From contig DCAB01000019.1 in the NCBI GenBank assembly GCA_002311855.1, positions 53,208 to 117,207 on the forward strand: a stretch of DNA of 64,000 nucleotides, given 5' to 3'. How positions within the stretch are numbered: the first letter of the stretch is position 1; each line of letters opens with the position of its first letter. The notes below the pieces were generated by a model. It made no database searches, was not told the DNA's origin, and saw nothing but the letters and a program-made list of their open reading frames with translations. Of this stretch, positions 9,153 through 18,843 are shown in pieces. The position numbers and the translations under genes were made by a program. The DNA is from Candidatus Dadabacteria bacterium UBA1144 (GTDB lineage Bacteria > Desulfobacterota_D > UBA1144).

Positions 9153-11824
9153 TGAGTTCTTCTATGAACAATAAAGATTTTTTAACTACAATAAAATTTT
9201 CAAATAAAAGTATGGCTCTTTACTCTCTGCCTAAATTGGCTGAGACGCTTTCTTTTGATTTAGAACTTATGCCTTATTCGTTAAGGGTTTTGTTAGAAAA
9301 TTTGATAAGAAATTTTGATAACGATACCATTGATGAAGATTTAATTAGAAAATTTATCTACGACAGAGAAAAAAAGTTTGAAATTCCTTTCAGGCCAGCA
9401 AGAGTTGTTTTGCAAGATTTCACTGGAGTACCCTGCGTAGTTGATTTAGCCGCAATGAGAGACTTAGTAAACGAGATGGGAGGAAATACGAACTCAATCA
9501 ATCCAAATATCCCAGTTGATTTGGTGATTGATCATTCTATTCAGGTCGATTATTTCAGAGAAAAGAATTCTCATATTTTAAATACGAAATTAGAATTTGA
9601 AAGAAATCGTGAAAGGTATTCATTCCTAAAATGGGCTCAAGAAGCTTTTGATAATTTTAGAACTGTCCCTCCCGGGAATGGAATTGTTCACCAAATTAAT
9701 CTTGAATATCTCACTAAACTAGTACGAAAGATTGACCAACAGGACGAGCCTATGTATATCCCGGATACCTTAGTTGGGACAGACTCACACACTACAATGA
9801 TAAATGGTATTAGCGTCTTAGGGTGGGGAGTTGGAGGAATTGAGGCCGAAGCATGCATGCTAGGGCAACCTCTATATTTTTTGATTCCAGATGTTGTAGG
9901 ATTCAAATTGGAAGGAGATCTCTCTGAAGGAGTTACAGCAACTGATTTAGTGTTAACAATAACTGAAATGCTTAGAAAAAAGAGTGTCGTAGGTAAATTT
10001 GTAGAATTTTATGGCCCTGGTCTTGATAGTCTTACTTTGCCAGATAGAGCTACTATTTCAAATATGGCTCCTGAATATGGGGCCACTATGGGATTTTTTC
10101 CTGTTGATGATGAAGTTCTAAATTATTTAAGGCTTACAGGAAGATCAAATGAAGAAATAATCGATGTTGAAAATTACTACAAAGCTCAAAAAAGCTTTAG
10201 GGAATCAAATAGCAAAGACCCAATATATTCTGATACTTTATATTTAAATTTAGGAGCTGTTTCCCCATCACTTGCGGGTCCAAAGAGACCTCAGGATAGA
10301 ATTACCCTATCTGACATGAAGAACGGATTGCTAAAAGAATTAAAATCAAGAAATGTTGATCCCAAAAAAGAATATCCAATAAGAGGTTCTCAAGATAGAT
10401 TGAAAAATGGTTCAGTTGTTCTTGCTGCGATAACAAGTTGTACAAATACTTCAAATCCCTATGTGATGATGACCGCAGGACTGGTTGCAAAAAAAGCAAA
10501 CGAACTCGGACTCAAAGTTCCTACTTATGTTAAAACGAGCCTAGCACCTGGATCTAAGGTAGTTATTGATTATCTTGCTAATGCCAAATTGCTGGATAGT
10601 CTTTCATCTTTAGGATTCCAACTTGTAGGCTTTGGTTGTACTACTTGTATTGGCAACAGTGGCCCATTACCAGACGGGATTGAAGATGTAATAAAAAGTA
10701 ATTCACTCCACGTTGCTGGTGTACTTAGTGGAAATAGAAATTTTGAGGGTAGAGTACACCCACATGTAAAACTTTCTTATCTTGCTTCTCCTCCATTAGT
10801 TGTAGCCTATGCATTAGCGGGTACGGTCAATATCGATTTATACAAAGATCCTATAGGCTACTCAGAAGAAAGCGGTCCTGTATTTCTAAAAGATATATGG
10901 CCTACTAATCAAGAGATTAAAAATATTGTAAACGATGCTATTAGCCCCGATATGTTTATTGACAGATATGTAGATATTTTTGTTGGGGATGATGCATGGG
11001 AGAAGATATCGGTACCCGATGGCTCAACGTATGAATGGGATCCTGATTCAACTTATATTCAGAAACCTAATTTTTTTGATGATTTTTCGTTGGATACGAA
11101 GTCGGTTTCTGACATAAAGAACGCGAGAGTTCTTGTATACTTAGGAGATTCAATTACCACGGATCACATTTCTCCTGCTGGCTCTTTTACGAAAGAAACA
11201 CCCGCGGGCCAGTATCTAACTGAAAGAGGGGTCGATGTCAAATATTTCAATAGTTATGGCTCGAGAAGAGGTAATCATGAAGTAATGATGAGAGGAACAT
11301 TTGCTAATATTAGAATAAAAAATAAATTGCTTGATAATGTAGAAGGAGGCTTTACTAAATTCTTTGATACCGATGAGACAATGTATATATATGACGCTGC
11401 TATGAATTACAAAGAAATAGATACCCCACTAATAGTTATTGCGGGAAAGGAGTATGGTACCGGGAGCTCAAGAGATTGGGCAGCAAAGGGCACTATGCTC
11501 TTGGGAATCAAGGCTGTTATCGCTGAAAGCTTTGAAAGAATTCATAGAAGTAATTTGGTTGGTATGGGAGTCTTACCTTTGCAATTTCTTAAAAATGAAA
11601 GTGCTGAGTCTCACGAAATACAAGGAAATGAAAGATTTACAATTAGTGGTATTTCCGCTGGACTTAAGCCATTATCTGAATTGACTATTAATATAGAAAG
11701 CCATTTTGGTGAATCTAGAAACATTAATGTGATTTGTAGACTGGATTCATTTGTAGAAGTTGAGTATTTCTATAATGGTGGAATATTGCAAACCGTCCTC
11801 CGAGAAATGCAAAAAAGAAATTAA
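9152..11824 (+). CDS. acnA: Aconitate hydratase A
   Basis: Isomerises citrate to isocitrate using a [4Fe-4S] cluster. The 890-residue protein has the AcnA/IRP layout: TDSHTTMINGISVLGWGVGG, cluster ligands in ITSCTNTSNP and GFGCTTCIGNSGP, then the swivel domain with GDSITTDHISPAGS and YGTGSSRDWAAKGT near the C-terminus. The ATG overlaps the rpiB stop by one base; a second Met four residues on could also be used. It begins the TCA-cycle gene run that ends with sucC. Confidence 0.97.
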   Translation: MSSSMNNKDFLTTIKFSNKSMALYSLPKLAETLSFDLELMPYSLRVLLENLIRNFDNDTIDEDLIRKFIYDREKKFEIPFRPARVVLQDFTGVPCVVDLAAMRDLVNEMGGNTNSINPNIPVDLVIDHSIQVDYFREKNSHILNTKLEFERNRERYSFLKWAQEAFDNFRTVPPGNGIVHQINLEYLTKLVRKIDQQDEPMYIPDTLVGTDSHTTMINGISVLGWGVGGIEAEACMLGQPLYFLIPDVVGFKLEGDLSEGVTATDLVLTITEMLRKKSVVGKFVEFYGPGLDSLTLPDRATISNMAPEYGATMGFFPVDDEVLNYLRLTGRSNEEIIDVENYYKAQKSFRESNSKDPIYSDTLYLNLGAVSPSLAGPKRPQDRITLSDMKNGLLKELKSRNVDPKKEYPIRGSQDRLKNGSVVLAAITSCTNTSNPYVMMTAGLVAKKANELGLKVPTYVKTSLAPGSKVVIDYLANAKLLDSLSSLGFQLVGFGCTTCIGNSGPLPDGIEDVIKSNSLHVAGVLSGNRNFEGRVHPHVKLSYLASPPLVVAYALAGTVNIDLYKDPIGYSEESGPVFLKDIWPTNQEIKNIVNDAISPDMFIDRYVDIFVGDDAWEKISVPDGSTYEWDPDSTYIQKPNFFDDFSLDTKSVSDIKNARVLVYLGDSITTDHISPAGSFTKETPAGQYLTERGVDVKYFNSYGSRRGNHEVMMRGTFANIRIKNKLLDNVEGGFTKFFDTDETMYIYDAAMNYKEIDTPLIVIAGKEYGTGSSRDWAAKGTMLLGIKAVIAESFERIHRSNLVGMGVLPLQFLKNESAESHEIQGNERFTISGISAGLKPLSELTINIESHFGESRNINVICRLDSFVEVEYFYNGGILQTVLREMQKRN

Positions 11825-11827
11825 TAA

Positions 11828-11855
11828 TTGCTTTTTCGTTTTTATTTATTATATT
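11828..11855 (+). promoter_or_regulatory. Probable promoter ahead of icd
   Basis: TTGCTT at 11828-11833 and TATATT at 11850-11855 with a 16-base spacer lie in the 63-base gap after acnA. Predicted start near 11862, giving a leader of about 26 bases with AGGAG before the icd ATG. The gap is one of the few large enough for a promoter in this run. Confidence 0.4.
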
Positions 11856-11887
11856 TTTTTGAGAATCAATTGACAGGAGAAGAGTAG

Positions 11888-13135
11888 ATGCCTCATGTAA
11901 AAATACCAAGTGATGGTGAGAAAATTACTGCAAACCAGGATGGTACATACAACGTATCGGATAACCCGATAATTACTTTCATTGAAGGAGACGGAATAGG
12001 TCCAGACCTATGGAGAGCTTCCGTCAGAGTATTTGATGCTGCCGTTGAGAAAGCGTTTAAGGGTTCAAAGAAGATTTCGTGGGCTGAAGTCTATGCAGGA
12101 GAAAAGGCTCTCGAAGTTACAAAAGAGTGGTTACCCAAAGAAACAACCGATGTAATAAGTGAATATCTTGTTTCAATCAAAGGCCCATTGACAACTCCTG
12201 TCGGTGGAGGAATTAGAAGCCTAAATGTTTCACTTAGACAAATTATGGACCTATATGCTTGTGTGAGACCTGTTAGATGGATTGAAGGAACACCTTCGCC
12301 CGTTAAAAGTCCCCACAAAATGGATGTTGTTATATTTAGAGAAAATACTGAAGATGTATATTCGGGTATTGAATTTGAAAGTAATACAAAAGAGGCTAAC
12401 GAATTAATTGGATTCTTACGGGAAAAATTTGGTGCAAATATTAGAGATCTTTCTGGTATCGGAATTAAACCAATAAGTGCTTTCGGAACGAAAAGACTTG
12501 TTAAAAAAGCAATACAGTATGCCATAGATTACAAAAGAGAAAGTGTGACCTTGGTTCATAAGGGCAATATTATGAAATTTACAGAAGGTGCTTTTAAGGA
12601 TTGGGGATACGAATTAGCTAAAGAAGAGTTCCCTGATGTGACGATAACAGAAGACGATTTGTGGGATAAATTTAACGGCAAAATTCCTGACGGGAAAGTT
12701 GTAATAAAAGATAGAATTGCTGATAGCATGTTGCAACAAATTTTAACTAGAACTGATGAATATGATGTTCTTGCACTCCCAAATTTAAATGGAGATTATA
12801 TTTCAGATGCCTGCGCTGCCCAAGTGGGTGGTTTAGGTCTTGCCCCCGGCGCTAATATTGGTGATAAAATTGCTTTGTTTGAAGCTACACACGGTACAGC
12901 ACCCAAATATGCTGGACAAGATAAAGTAAATCCTGGCTCAGTTATTCTATCTGGAGTTATGATGTTTGAACATATAGGTTGGAAAGATGTCGGAAATTTA
13001 ATTGTCAAGGGAATAGAGAAAACGATATTGGATAAGGACGTTACATACGATTTAGAAAGACAAATTGAAGGTGCTAATCTTCTCAAGTGTTCTGAATTCG
13101 CTGATACAATTATCACAAATATGGACAAGGTTTAA
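11888..13135 (+). CDS. icd: NADP-dependent isocitrate dehydrogenase
   Basis: Oxidatively decarboxylates isocitrate to 2-oxoglutarate. The 415-residue protein is collinear with E. coli Icd: [11 protein letters not shown] near the N-terminus, [13 protein letters not shown] with the serine that AceK phosphorylates in E. coli, [25 protein letters not shown], and the NADP-site region with [22 protein letters not shown] precedes the ATG. It follows acnA and precedes mdh by 26 bases, so the order follows the pathway. Confidence 0.96.
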   Translation: MPHVKIPSDGEKITANQDGTYNVSDNPIITFIEGDGIGPDLWRASVRVFDAAVEKAFKGSKKISWAEVYAGEKALEVTKEWLPKETTDVISEYLVSIKGPLTTPVGGGIRSLNVSLRQIMDLYACVRPVRWIEGTPSPVKSPHKMDVVIFRENTEDVYSGIEFESNTKEANELIGFLREKFGANIRDLSGIGIKPISAFGTKRLVKKAIQYAIDYKRESVTLVHKGNIMKFTEGAFKDWGYELAKEEFPDVTITEDDLWDKFNGKIPDGKVVIKDRIADSMLQQILTRTDEYDVLALPNLNGDYISDACAAQVGGLGLAPGANIGDKIALFEATHGTAPKYAGQDKVNPGSVILSGVMMFEHIGWKDVGNLIVKGIEKTILDKDVTYDLERQIEGANLLKCSEFADTIITNMDKV

Positions 13136-13161
13136 AAATCTCATTAACGGGCGGTTATCAA

Positions 13162-14106
13162 TTGTCAAACCTTCCAAAAATATCAATAATCGGAGCCGGT
13201 AATGTAGGTGCATCGGCTGCCTATAGAGTACTAGAACTCAATCTTGCCGATGTCGTTTTGTTAGATATTGTGGAGGGACTACCTCAAGGAAAATCATTAG
13301 ATTTATCTCAAATGGTTGCTGTTTCTGGGTCTTCCTCGAGAATTATGGGTACAAACGATTATGAAGATACAAAAGAATCAGATGTAGTAATAGTAACTTC
13401 AGGATTAGCAAGAAAACCTGGTATGAGTCGGGATGACCTCATAACTACCAATACTAAAATAATTAAAGAGGTAATCGAAAAAGTTGTTCAAAATTCTCCT
13501 AATTCGATTTTGATTATTGTCACTAATCCTCTAGATGCAATGACATATGTTGCCCATAAAGTCAGTGGATTTTCTAAACAGAAAGTAATGGGAATGGCTG
13601 GAATCCTAGATGCTTCAAGGTTTAAGGCCTTTCTTGCTATGGAACTGAAGGTAGCTGCGTCGGAAATTGACACTCTAGTGCTAGGTGGACATGGTGATGA
13701 TATGGTCCCACTCAAAAATTTTACATCTGTATCGGGAACTCCTATAGTTGAACTTGTCAATAATAAAAAATTGGATGAGATTATTCAGCGAACTCGAGAC
13801 GGTGGAGCCGAAATAGTCAAACTTCTCAAAACAGGTAGTGCTTTTTATGCTCCGGGAGTGTGTGCTGTAGAAATGGCGGAAACGATTCTAAAAGATCAAA
13901 AAAAATTATTGCCATGTTGTACATTTGTAGATGGAGAATATGGTATAAAAAATCAATTTTTAGGACTCCCAGTCATATTGTCATCAAAGGGAGTAGAAGA
14001 AATTGTCGAAATTGAATTATCTGAATCTGAACAAAACGATTTGCGTGTTTCAGCCTCACATGTAAAAGAGCTTTGTGATTTGATTGATAGTTCTGGTTTA
14101 ATTTGA
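13162..14106 (+). CDS. mdh: Malate dehydrogenase (LDH-like type)
   Basis: Interconverts malate and oxaloacetate with NAD. The N-terminus has the Rossmann motif GAGNVGAS. The mobile loop ARKPGMSRDDL carries Arg at the substrate-specificity position where lactate dehydrogenases have Gln, so malate is the expected substrate. The catalytic His is in VLGGHGDDMVPL. At 314 aa it matches the LDH-like MDH group. The start is a TTG at 13162; no ATG is available before the cofactor motif. Confidence 0.94.
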   Translation: MSNLPKISIIGAGNVGASAAYRVLELNLADVVLLDIVEGLPQGKSLDLSQMVAVSGSSSRIMGTNDYEDTKESDVVIVTSGLARKPGMSRDDLITTNTKIIKEVIEKVVQNSPNSILIIVTNPLDAMTYVAHKVSGFSKQKVMGMAGILDASRFKAFLAMELKVAASEIDTLVLGGHGDDMVPLKNFTSVSGTPIVELVNNKKLDEIIQRTRDGGAEIVKLLKTGSAFYAPGVCAVEMAETILKDQKKLLPCCTFVDGEYGIKNQFLGLPVILSSKGVEEIVEIELSESEQNDLRVSASHVKELCDLIDSSGLI

Positions 14107-14139
14107 TAGATATCGGTTTTTAGGTTTTGTTAAATCGGT

Positions 14140-14145
14140 TATAAT
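14140..14145 (+). promoter_or_regulatory. Possible -10 box upstream of sdhCAB
   Basis: A perfect TATAAT lies in the 107-base gap between mdh and sdhC. The hexamer 17 bases upstream (TTTTTA) matches the -35 consensus poorly. A leader of about 60 bases would result, containing the palindrome at 14185-14197 and an AAAGGAG ribosome site. Confidence 0.35.
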
Positions 14146-14184
14146 TAGTAAAAATCGATGGAATTTCCGATTTGATCTCGAGTC

Positions 14185-14197
14185 TAACAGACTGTTA
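14185..14197. repeat. 13-base palindrome before sdhC
   Basis: TAACAG-A-CTGTTA is a perfect 6-base inverted repeat around one base, 16 bases before the sdhC start and touching its ribosome site. It could be an operator or a weak hairpin affecting initiation. There is no T-run, so it is not a terminator. Confidence 0.35.
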
Positions 14198-14213
14198 AAG
14201 GAGTAGTGCGGAG

Positions 14214-15059
14214 ATGAATCATGCACCAGATTCAGGATTAATGCCTTACACTATGACGAACCGTATGGACAACTGGTGGATTGAGCCCTTATGGACGGGC
14301 TTAGGTTTCCTTGCTTTCATTATTTATACTACATGGGCTGTATTTGAAGCTGATTATTATTGGTGGAGTGCTGGAGCCGAAGGGTTTGGTGGCTACTTGT
14401 CACCATTTTATTCTCCACTTATTTTTATCAATCCTCTGGCGGAAGGTGTAGCGCCGATGAGCCATAGTTGGTTAGGCTCCTGGCCTACATGGTGGCCTAA
14501 TTTAATACCAGCTTCTCCTGCTCTTTTTATATTGTTTGGGCCTTTATCCTTTCGTTTGACTTGTTATTATTATAGAAAATTTTATTACCGTGCATATTTT
14601 ATGGCCCCACCTGCATGTGCGGTAAAAGGAATAGAACAAAAGGAGTACAAAGGGGAAACTTCATTGTTTCTTTTTCAGAATTTACATCGCTATACTATGT
14701 ATGTCGCACTAATATTTATTATAATTCTATCTTATGATGCAATTCTTGCTTTTTTCAGAAATGGACAATTTGGAGTTGGAGTTGGCTCGATAATTTTACT
14801 TATAAATCCAATATTATTAGCAGGTTACACCTTTGGTTGCCATGCTTTTCGCCATGTTGTGGGAGGCAAACATAACTGCTTCTCTTGTTCTAAAGGAAAA
14901 CAGAAAATTAGATTCAAAGTTTGGCAAGGTGTCTCCTGGCTGAATGGCAGGCATATGTTCTGGGCGTGGATTAGTATGATTTGGGTTGCATTTGCAGATG
15001 TTTATGTTCGGATGGTAGCAAATGGAAGTTGGGTAGATTTTAATACTTGGGGTTATTGA
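14214..15059 (+). CDS. sdhC: Succinate dehydrogenase membrane anchor, mycobacterial Sdh1 type
   Basis: A 281-residue, Trp- and Tyr-rich integral membrane protein with about five hydrophobic segments. It is not a classical SdhC or SdhD. The C-terminal half, with CHAFRHVVGGKHNCFSC (209-225), WLNGRHM and FADVYVRMVANGS, resembles the anchor of actinobacterial Sdh1 complexes. In the mycobacterial complex this subunit is reported to hold a Rieske-type iron-sulfur cluster; the Cys209, His210, His214, His220, Cys222 and Cys225 set seen here is a candidate ligand pool. It is directly upstream of sdhA and sdhB, and no second anchor gene is present. The quinone-coupling role follows from context and family. 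Confidence 0.8.
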   Translation: MNHAPDSGLMPYTMTNRMDNWWIEPLWTGLGFLAFIIYTTWAVFEADYYWWSAGAEGFGGYLSPFYSPLIFINPLAEGVAPMSHSWLGSWPTWWPNLIPASPALFILFGPLSFRLTCYYYRKFYYRAYFMAPPACAVKGIEQKEYKGETSLFLFQNLHRYTMYVALIFIIILSYDAILAFFRNGQFGVGVGSIILLINPILLAGYTFGCHAFRHVVGGKHNCFSCSKGKQKIRFKVWQGVSWLNGRHMFWAWISMIWVAFADVYVRMVANGSWVDFNTWGY

Positions 15060-15064
15060 TAAGC

Positions 15065-16903
15065 ATGGCTGAAATAGAAATCATAGAACATGATGTAATT
15101 GTCGTGGGTGCAGGCGGGGCTGGTCTCAGAGCCGCAATTCAATGTTCATCTAGAGGTTTAAGTACTGGGCTGGTTTGCAAATCTCTATTAGGAAAAGCAC
15201 ATACAGTTATGGCTGAAGGCGGCGTAGCCGCTGCTCTAGGAAATGTAGATGAGCGCGACGATTGGAAAGTTCATTTCAGAGATACAATGCGCGGAGGGAA
15301 ATTCCTTAATCTTTGGAGGATGGCTGAATTACATGCCAAACAGGCTCCTGATCGTGTAAGGGAATTAGAAGAATGGGGTGCGGTTTTTGATAGAACACAA
15401 TCTGGATTAATAAATCAGCGTAACTTTGGTGGTCATAGGTACCCCCGTCTTGCTCATGTAGGCGACCGTACCGGTCTTGAAATGATTCGTACATTGCAAG
15501 ATTATGGTGTTCATCAAGGAATTGAAGTTTATATGGAGTGTACTGCTTTAGATTTACTAAAGGACGGAGATAAAATTTCTGGGATGGTTGCCATGTGGCG
15601 CGAAACAGGCCGATTTGTTACTTTTAAGGCTAAAGCAATTATTTTAGCTACAGGCGGTGCTGGAAAAGCATGGAAAATAACTTCGAATTCTTGGGAATAT
15701 ACTGGTGATGGGTATGCAATGGCTTATGAAGCAGGCGCTGAATTAATGGATATGGAATTTACTCAATTTCACCCAACGGGAATGGTATGGCCTCCTTCCG
15801 TCAGGGGGACACTTGTTACGGAGGGAGTAAGAGGAGACGGTGGGATATTGATTAATAGCCAAGGTAAACGTTTTATGTTTGATTATATTCCTGACCTTTA
15901 TGCTCCTGAGACTGCTGATACCGAGGAAGAAGCGGCTAGATGGCTAGATGGCGACAAGAGCGCTAGGAGGCCACCAGAATTGTTGACTCGCGACGTTGTG
16001 GCACGTGCTATACGTCAAGAAGTAAAAGATCGTAGAGGATCTCCCCATGGAGGTGCGTTTCTTGATATTGCCAGTCGTAGAAGCGCAGATGATATCAAAA
16101 GGAAACTTCCTTCTATGTATCATCAATTTAAAGTGTTAGCAGAATTGGATATTACAAAAGAACCTATGGAAGTCGGACCAACATTACACTATTTTATGGG
16201 GGGTATAAGGGTCGACTCTGATTCCCAAATGTCCACCGTGCCTGGACTTTTTGCTTGTGGCGAATGTTCTGGAGGGATGCATGGTGCAAATCGCCTTGGT
16301 GGTAACTCGTTATCAGATTTATTAGTTTTTGGAAAGCTAGCTGGAGATGGTGCTGCAGACTATATAAGCGGAACCAACTTTAGCGCATTGATTAATCAAG
16401 AAGAAGTTGAATCCATTGTACGTGCGGGGACACAAATTCTAAATCGTGAATCCGGAAAAAATCCCTATCTCTTACACGAGGAACTACAAGAAGCAATGCA
16501 AGACAAGGTTGGTATTGTTCGATCGAATGAGTTATTAACCGAAGGAATTAAACAATTAGATGAATTCAAAGAAGCATACAAACAAGTAAAAGCAGATGGA
16601 GCTTCGCAATTTAATCCCGGATGGCATGAGGCGTTGTCCTTACGTAATTTAATAATTACCGCTGAAGCAGTAGCAAAGTCCGCATTAATGAGAGAAGAAA
16701 GTAGGGGTGCACATAGTAGGATTGATTTTCCTGGTGAACAGGACGAATGGCTTAAGTATAATATAGTTGCTAGTAAAAATGGTGATGGTTCGATGAGTAC
16801 AAAAAAAATAGAACGTGAAAGACCAGATAGTGAATTAGAACGTATCGCAAATTTAACGATTGAAGAATTAGAAAAGGAAGTAGAATCGGAGAGGAACAAG
16901 TAA
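15065..16903 (+). CDS. sdhA: Succinate dehydrogenase flavoprotein subunit
   Basis: Oxidises succinate to fumarate on the cytoplasmic side of the membrane. The 612-residue chain has the FAD dinucleotide motif GAGGAG (15-20), the covalent-flavin His46 in GKAHTVMAEGGV, TQFHPTGM, and the substrate-site LHYFMGGI. The frame is open from 15047, but ATG at 15065, 5 bases after sdhC, starts at the conserved N-terminus. About half of its Arg codons are CGN by hand count, whereas flanking mdh and dnaK mostly use AGA/AGG; this may reflect transfer or strong expression. The TAA overlaps the ATG of sdhB. Confidence 0.96.
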   Translation: MAEIEIIEHDVIVVGAGGAGLRAAIQCSSRGLSTGLVCKSLLGKAHTVMAEGGVAAALGNVDERDDWKVHFRDTMRGGKFLNLWRMAELHAKQAPDRVRELEEWGAVFDRTQSGLINQRNFGGHRYPRLAHVGDRTGLEMIRTLQDYGVHQGIEVYMECTALDLLKDGDKISGMVAMWRETGRFVTFKAKAIILATGGAGKAWKITSNSWEYTGDGYAMAYEAGAELMDMEFTQFHPTGMVWPPSVRGTLVTEGVRGDGGILINSQGKRFMFDYIPDLYAPETADTEEEAARWLDGDKSARRPPELLTRDVVARAIRQEVKDRRGSPHGGAFLDIASRRSADDIKRKLPSMYHQFKVLAELDITKEPMEVGPTLHYFMGGIRVDSDSQMSTVPGLFACGECSGGMHGANRLGGNSLSDLLVFGKLAGDGAADYISGTNFSALINQEEVESIVRAGTQILNRESGKNPYLLHEELQEAMQDKVGIVRSNELLTEGIKQLDEFKEAYKQVKADGASQFNPGWHEALSLRNLIITAEAVAKSALMREESRGAHSRIDFPGEQDEWLKYNIVASKNGDGSMSTKKIERERPDSELERIANLTIEELEKEVESERNK

Positions 16904-17655
16904 TGGCTTTACGAAATTTTAAACTTTTCAGAGGCGATAAATCCGGCGGGCAAATGGAGAATTATCAGATAGAAGTTGACAAAGGGATGGTTGTGCTTGA
17001 TGTGATCCATCGCATACAAGCTGAGCAAGCCAATGATTTGGCTGTACGTTGGAATTGTAAGGCAGGAAAATGTGGTTCTTGTAGCGTGGAAATTAACGGA
17101 AAACCAAAACTATCGTGTATGACGCGTATGAATGAATATAGTGCTGAAGACACGATTTATGTTCGCCCAATTCGAACTTTTCCGGTGATAAAGGATCTAG
17201 TTACTGATGTTTCTTGGAATTACGAGCAAAACAAAAGGATTACACCTTTCACTCCCGATACCAAACAAAAAAATAAAAATGGTGATTACGTAATGATGCA
17301 AGAAGATGTTGACAGGATACAAGAGTTTCGCAAATGTATCGAATGTTATTTGTGTCAAGATGTTTGTCATATACTAAGAGACCATAACAAAAAAGATAAA
17401 TTCGTTGGCCCGAGATTCATGATTCGCATTGCTTCTCTTGATATGCACCCTTTAGATACTGCAGATAGGATTACGTCCGTTAAAGAAGATTTTGGCTCAG
17501 GAATGTGCAATATAACTAGGTGCTGTACGGATGTATGCCCTGAAGATATTCAAATAACAGATAATGCCATTATACCTCTGAAAGAACGCGTAGTTGATAA
17601 ATTTTATGACCCCTTTCTTTGGTTGTGGAGAAAATTTTTAAAAAGAAATAAATGA
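16903..17655 (+). CDS. sdhB: Succinate dehydrogenase iron-sulfur subunit
   Basis: Carries electrons from the flavin to the membrane anchor. The N-terminal ferredoxin-like domain has the [2Fe-2S] ligands Cys52, Cys57, Cys60 and Cys72. The C-terminal domain has CIECYLCQDVC (145-155) and a second set in CNITRCCTDVCP, which together bind the [4Fe-4S] and [3Fe-4S] clusters. At 250 aa the length is normal. ATG overlaps the sdhA stop by one base, so the two are coupled. Arg codons are about half CGN, as in sdhA. Confidence 0.95.
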   Translation: MALRNFKLFRGDKSGGQMENYQIEVDKGMVVLDVIHRIQAEQANDLAVRWNCKAGKCGSCSVEINGKPKLSCMTRMNEYSAEDTIYVRPIRTFPVIKDLVTDVSWNYEQNKRITPFTPDTKQKNKNGDYVMMQEDVDRIQEFRKCIECYLCQDVCHILRDHNKKDKFVGPRFMIRIASLDMHPLDTADRITSVKEDFGSGMCNITRCCTDVCPEDIQITDNAIIPLKERVVDKFYDPFLWLWRKFLKRNK

Positions 17656-17685
17656 ATTTTTTAATTATAAAGAGGATTGTCAATT

Positions 17686-18843
17686 ATGAATATTCATGAA
17701 TATCAAGCTAAGGATTTGTTTAGGAAATTCAATATAGCTACTTCTGAAGGAGAAGTTTTTGAAAATGAAACTGAAGCTGAAAAATACGCAAAATCGTTAA
17801 ACGCAAACGAATTTGTTGTAAAAGCCCAGATCCATGCTGGAGGAAGAGGAAAGGCCGGAGGTGTGAAGCTTGTAAGGACACCAAGTGAAGTGAAAAAGAC
17901 TGTGAAAGACATGTTGGGCATGACCTTAGTCACACACCAAACTGGCCCAGAAGGAAAAGTTGTGAACAAAGTTTACGTAGAAGCCGCATCTTCTATTAAA
18001 AAGGAATATTATTTATCTTTTGTAACTGATAGATCTTCTGAAAAAAATGTGATAATAGCAAGTTCTCAAGGTGGCGTGGATATCGAAAAAGTAGCTGAAG
18101 AGACACCAGAAAAATTACTTGCACAACCGATTGATCCAGTTGTTGGCATTCAATCTTTTCATGTAAGAAACATCGGCTATTTTCTGGGACTTAATTCTCC
18201 CCAAACTAAACAATTAAATGGAATCTTGATTGGAATGTACAATTTGTTTACTAAAATGGATTGTGCTTTGGTTGAAGTAAATCCTTTGATATTAACAGAA
18301 GAAGATGATATTAAAGCACTTGATGCAAAGGTCAATTTTGATGACAATGCAGCCTTTAGACACAAAGAATACTCTGAACTTCATGATCCACGAGAGGAGG
18401 AACCATCTGAACTTGAAGCAAAAAAATGGGATATTAGCTTTGTAAAATTAAGTGGAAATATTGGTTGTCTAGTTAACGGAGCTGGTCTTGCCATGGCAAC
18501 GATGGACATCATAAAATATCATGGTGCCGAACCTGCAAATTTCTTAGATGTTGGCGGGGGAGCATCAGTAGAACAAGTTACCCAAGCATTTAAAATGATT
18601 CTCAGTGATAAAAATGTTAAAGCAATATTGGTCAATATTTTTGGCGGAATCATGAAATGTGATACGATAGCCGACGGTATAATAACAGCCGCAAAGGAAG
18701 TTAGCATCAAAGTGCCATTGGTTGTACGTCTAGAAGGAACAAACGTTGAGCTGGGCAAAAAAATGCTTGTGGAATCAGGTCTAAATATTACTACCGCTTC
18801 TACTATGAAAGAAGCTGCGTCAACTGTAGTTAGTCTTATTTAG
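17686..18843 (+). CDS. sucC: Succinyl-CoA ligase beta subunit
   Basis: ADP- or GDP-forming succinyl-CoA synthetase subunit that holds the ATP-grasp domain. MNIHEYQAKDLF is the family N-terminus, so ATG at 17686 is chosen over the TTG nine bases before it; AGAGGA lies upstream. KAQIHAGGRGKAGGVKL, VEVNPLI and the NIFGGIMKCD loop are present; 385 aa against the usual 387. The catalytic partner sucD normally follows at once, but here dnaK follows after a 61-base gap, so the alpha subunit must be encoded elsewhere. Confidence 0.95.
   Translation: MNIHEYQAKDLFRKFNIATSEGEVFENETEAEKYAKSLNANEFVVKAQIHAGGRGKAGGVKLVRTPSEVKKTVKDMLGMTLVTHQTGPEGKVVNKVYVEAASSIKKEYYLSFVTDRSSEKNVIIASSQGGVDIEKVAEETPEKLLAQPIDPVVGIQSFHVRNIGYFLGLNSPQTKQLNGILIGMYNLFTKMDCALVEVNPLILTEEDDIKALDAKVNFDDNAAFRHKEYSELHDPREEEPSELEAKKWDISFVKLSGNIGCLVNGAGLAMATMDIIKYHGAEPANFLDVGGGASVEQVTQAFKMILSDKNVKAILVNIFGGIMKCDTIADGIITAAKEVSIKVPLVVRLEGTNVELGKKMLVESGLNITTASTMKEAASTVVSLI

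Noticed and set aside
14185..14197. Palindrome before sdhC as a terminator of mdh
   Set aside because: The stem is only six base pairs, AT-rich and not followed by a T-run.
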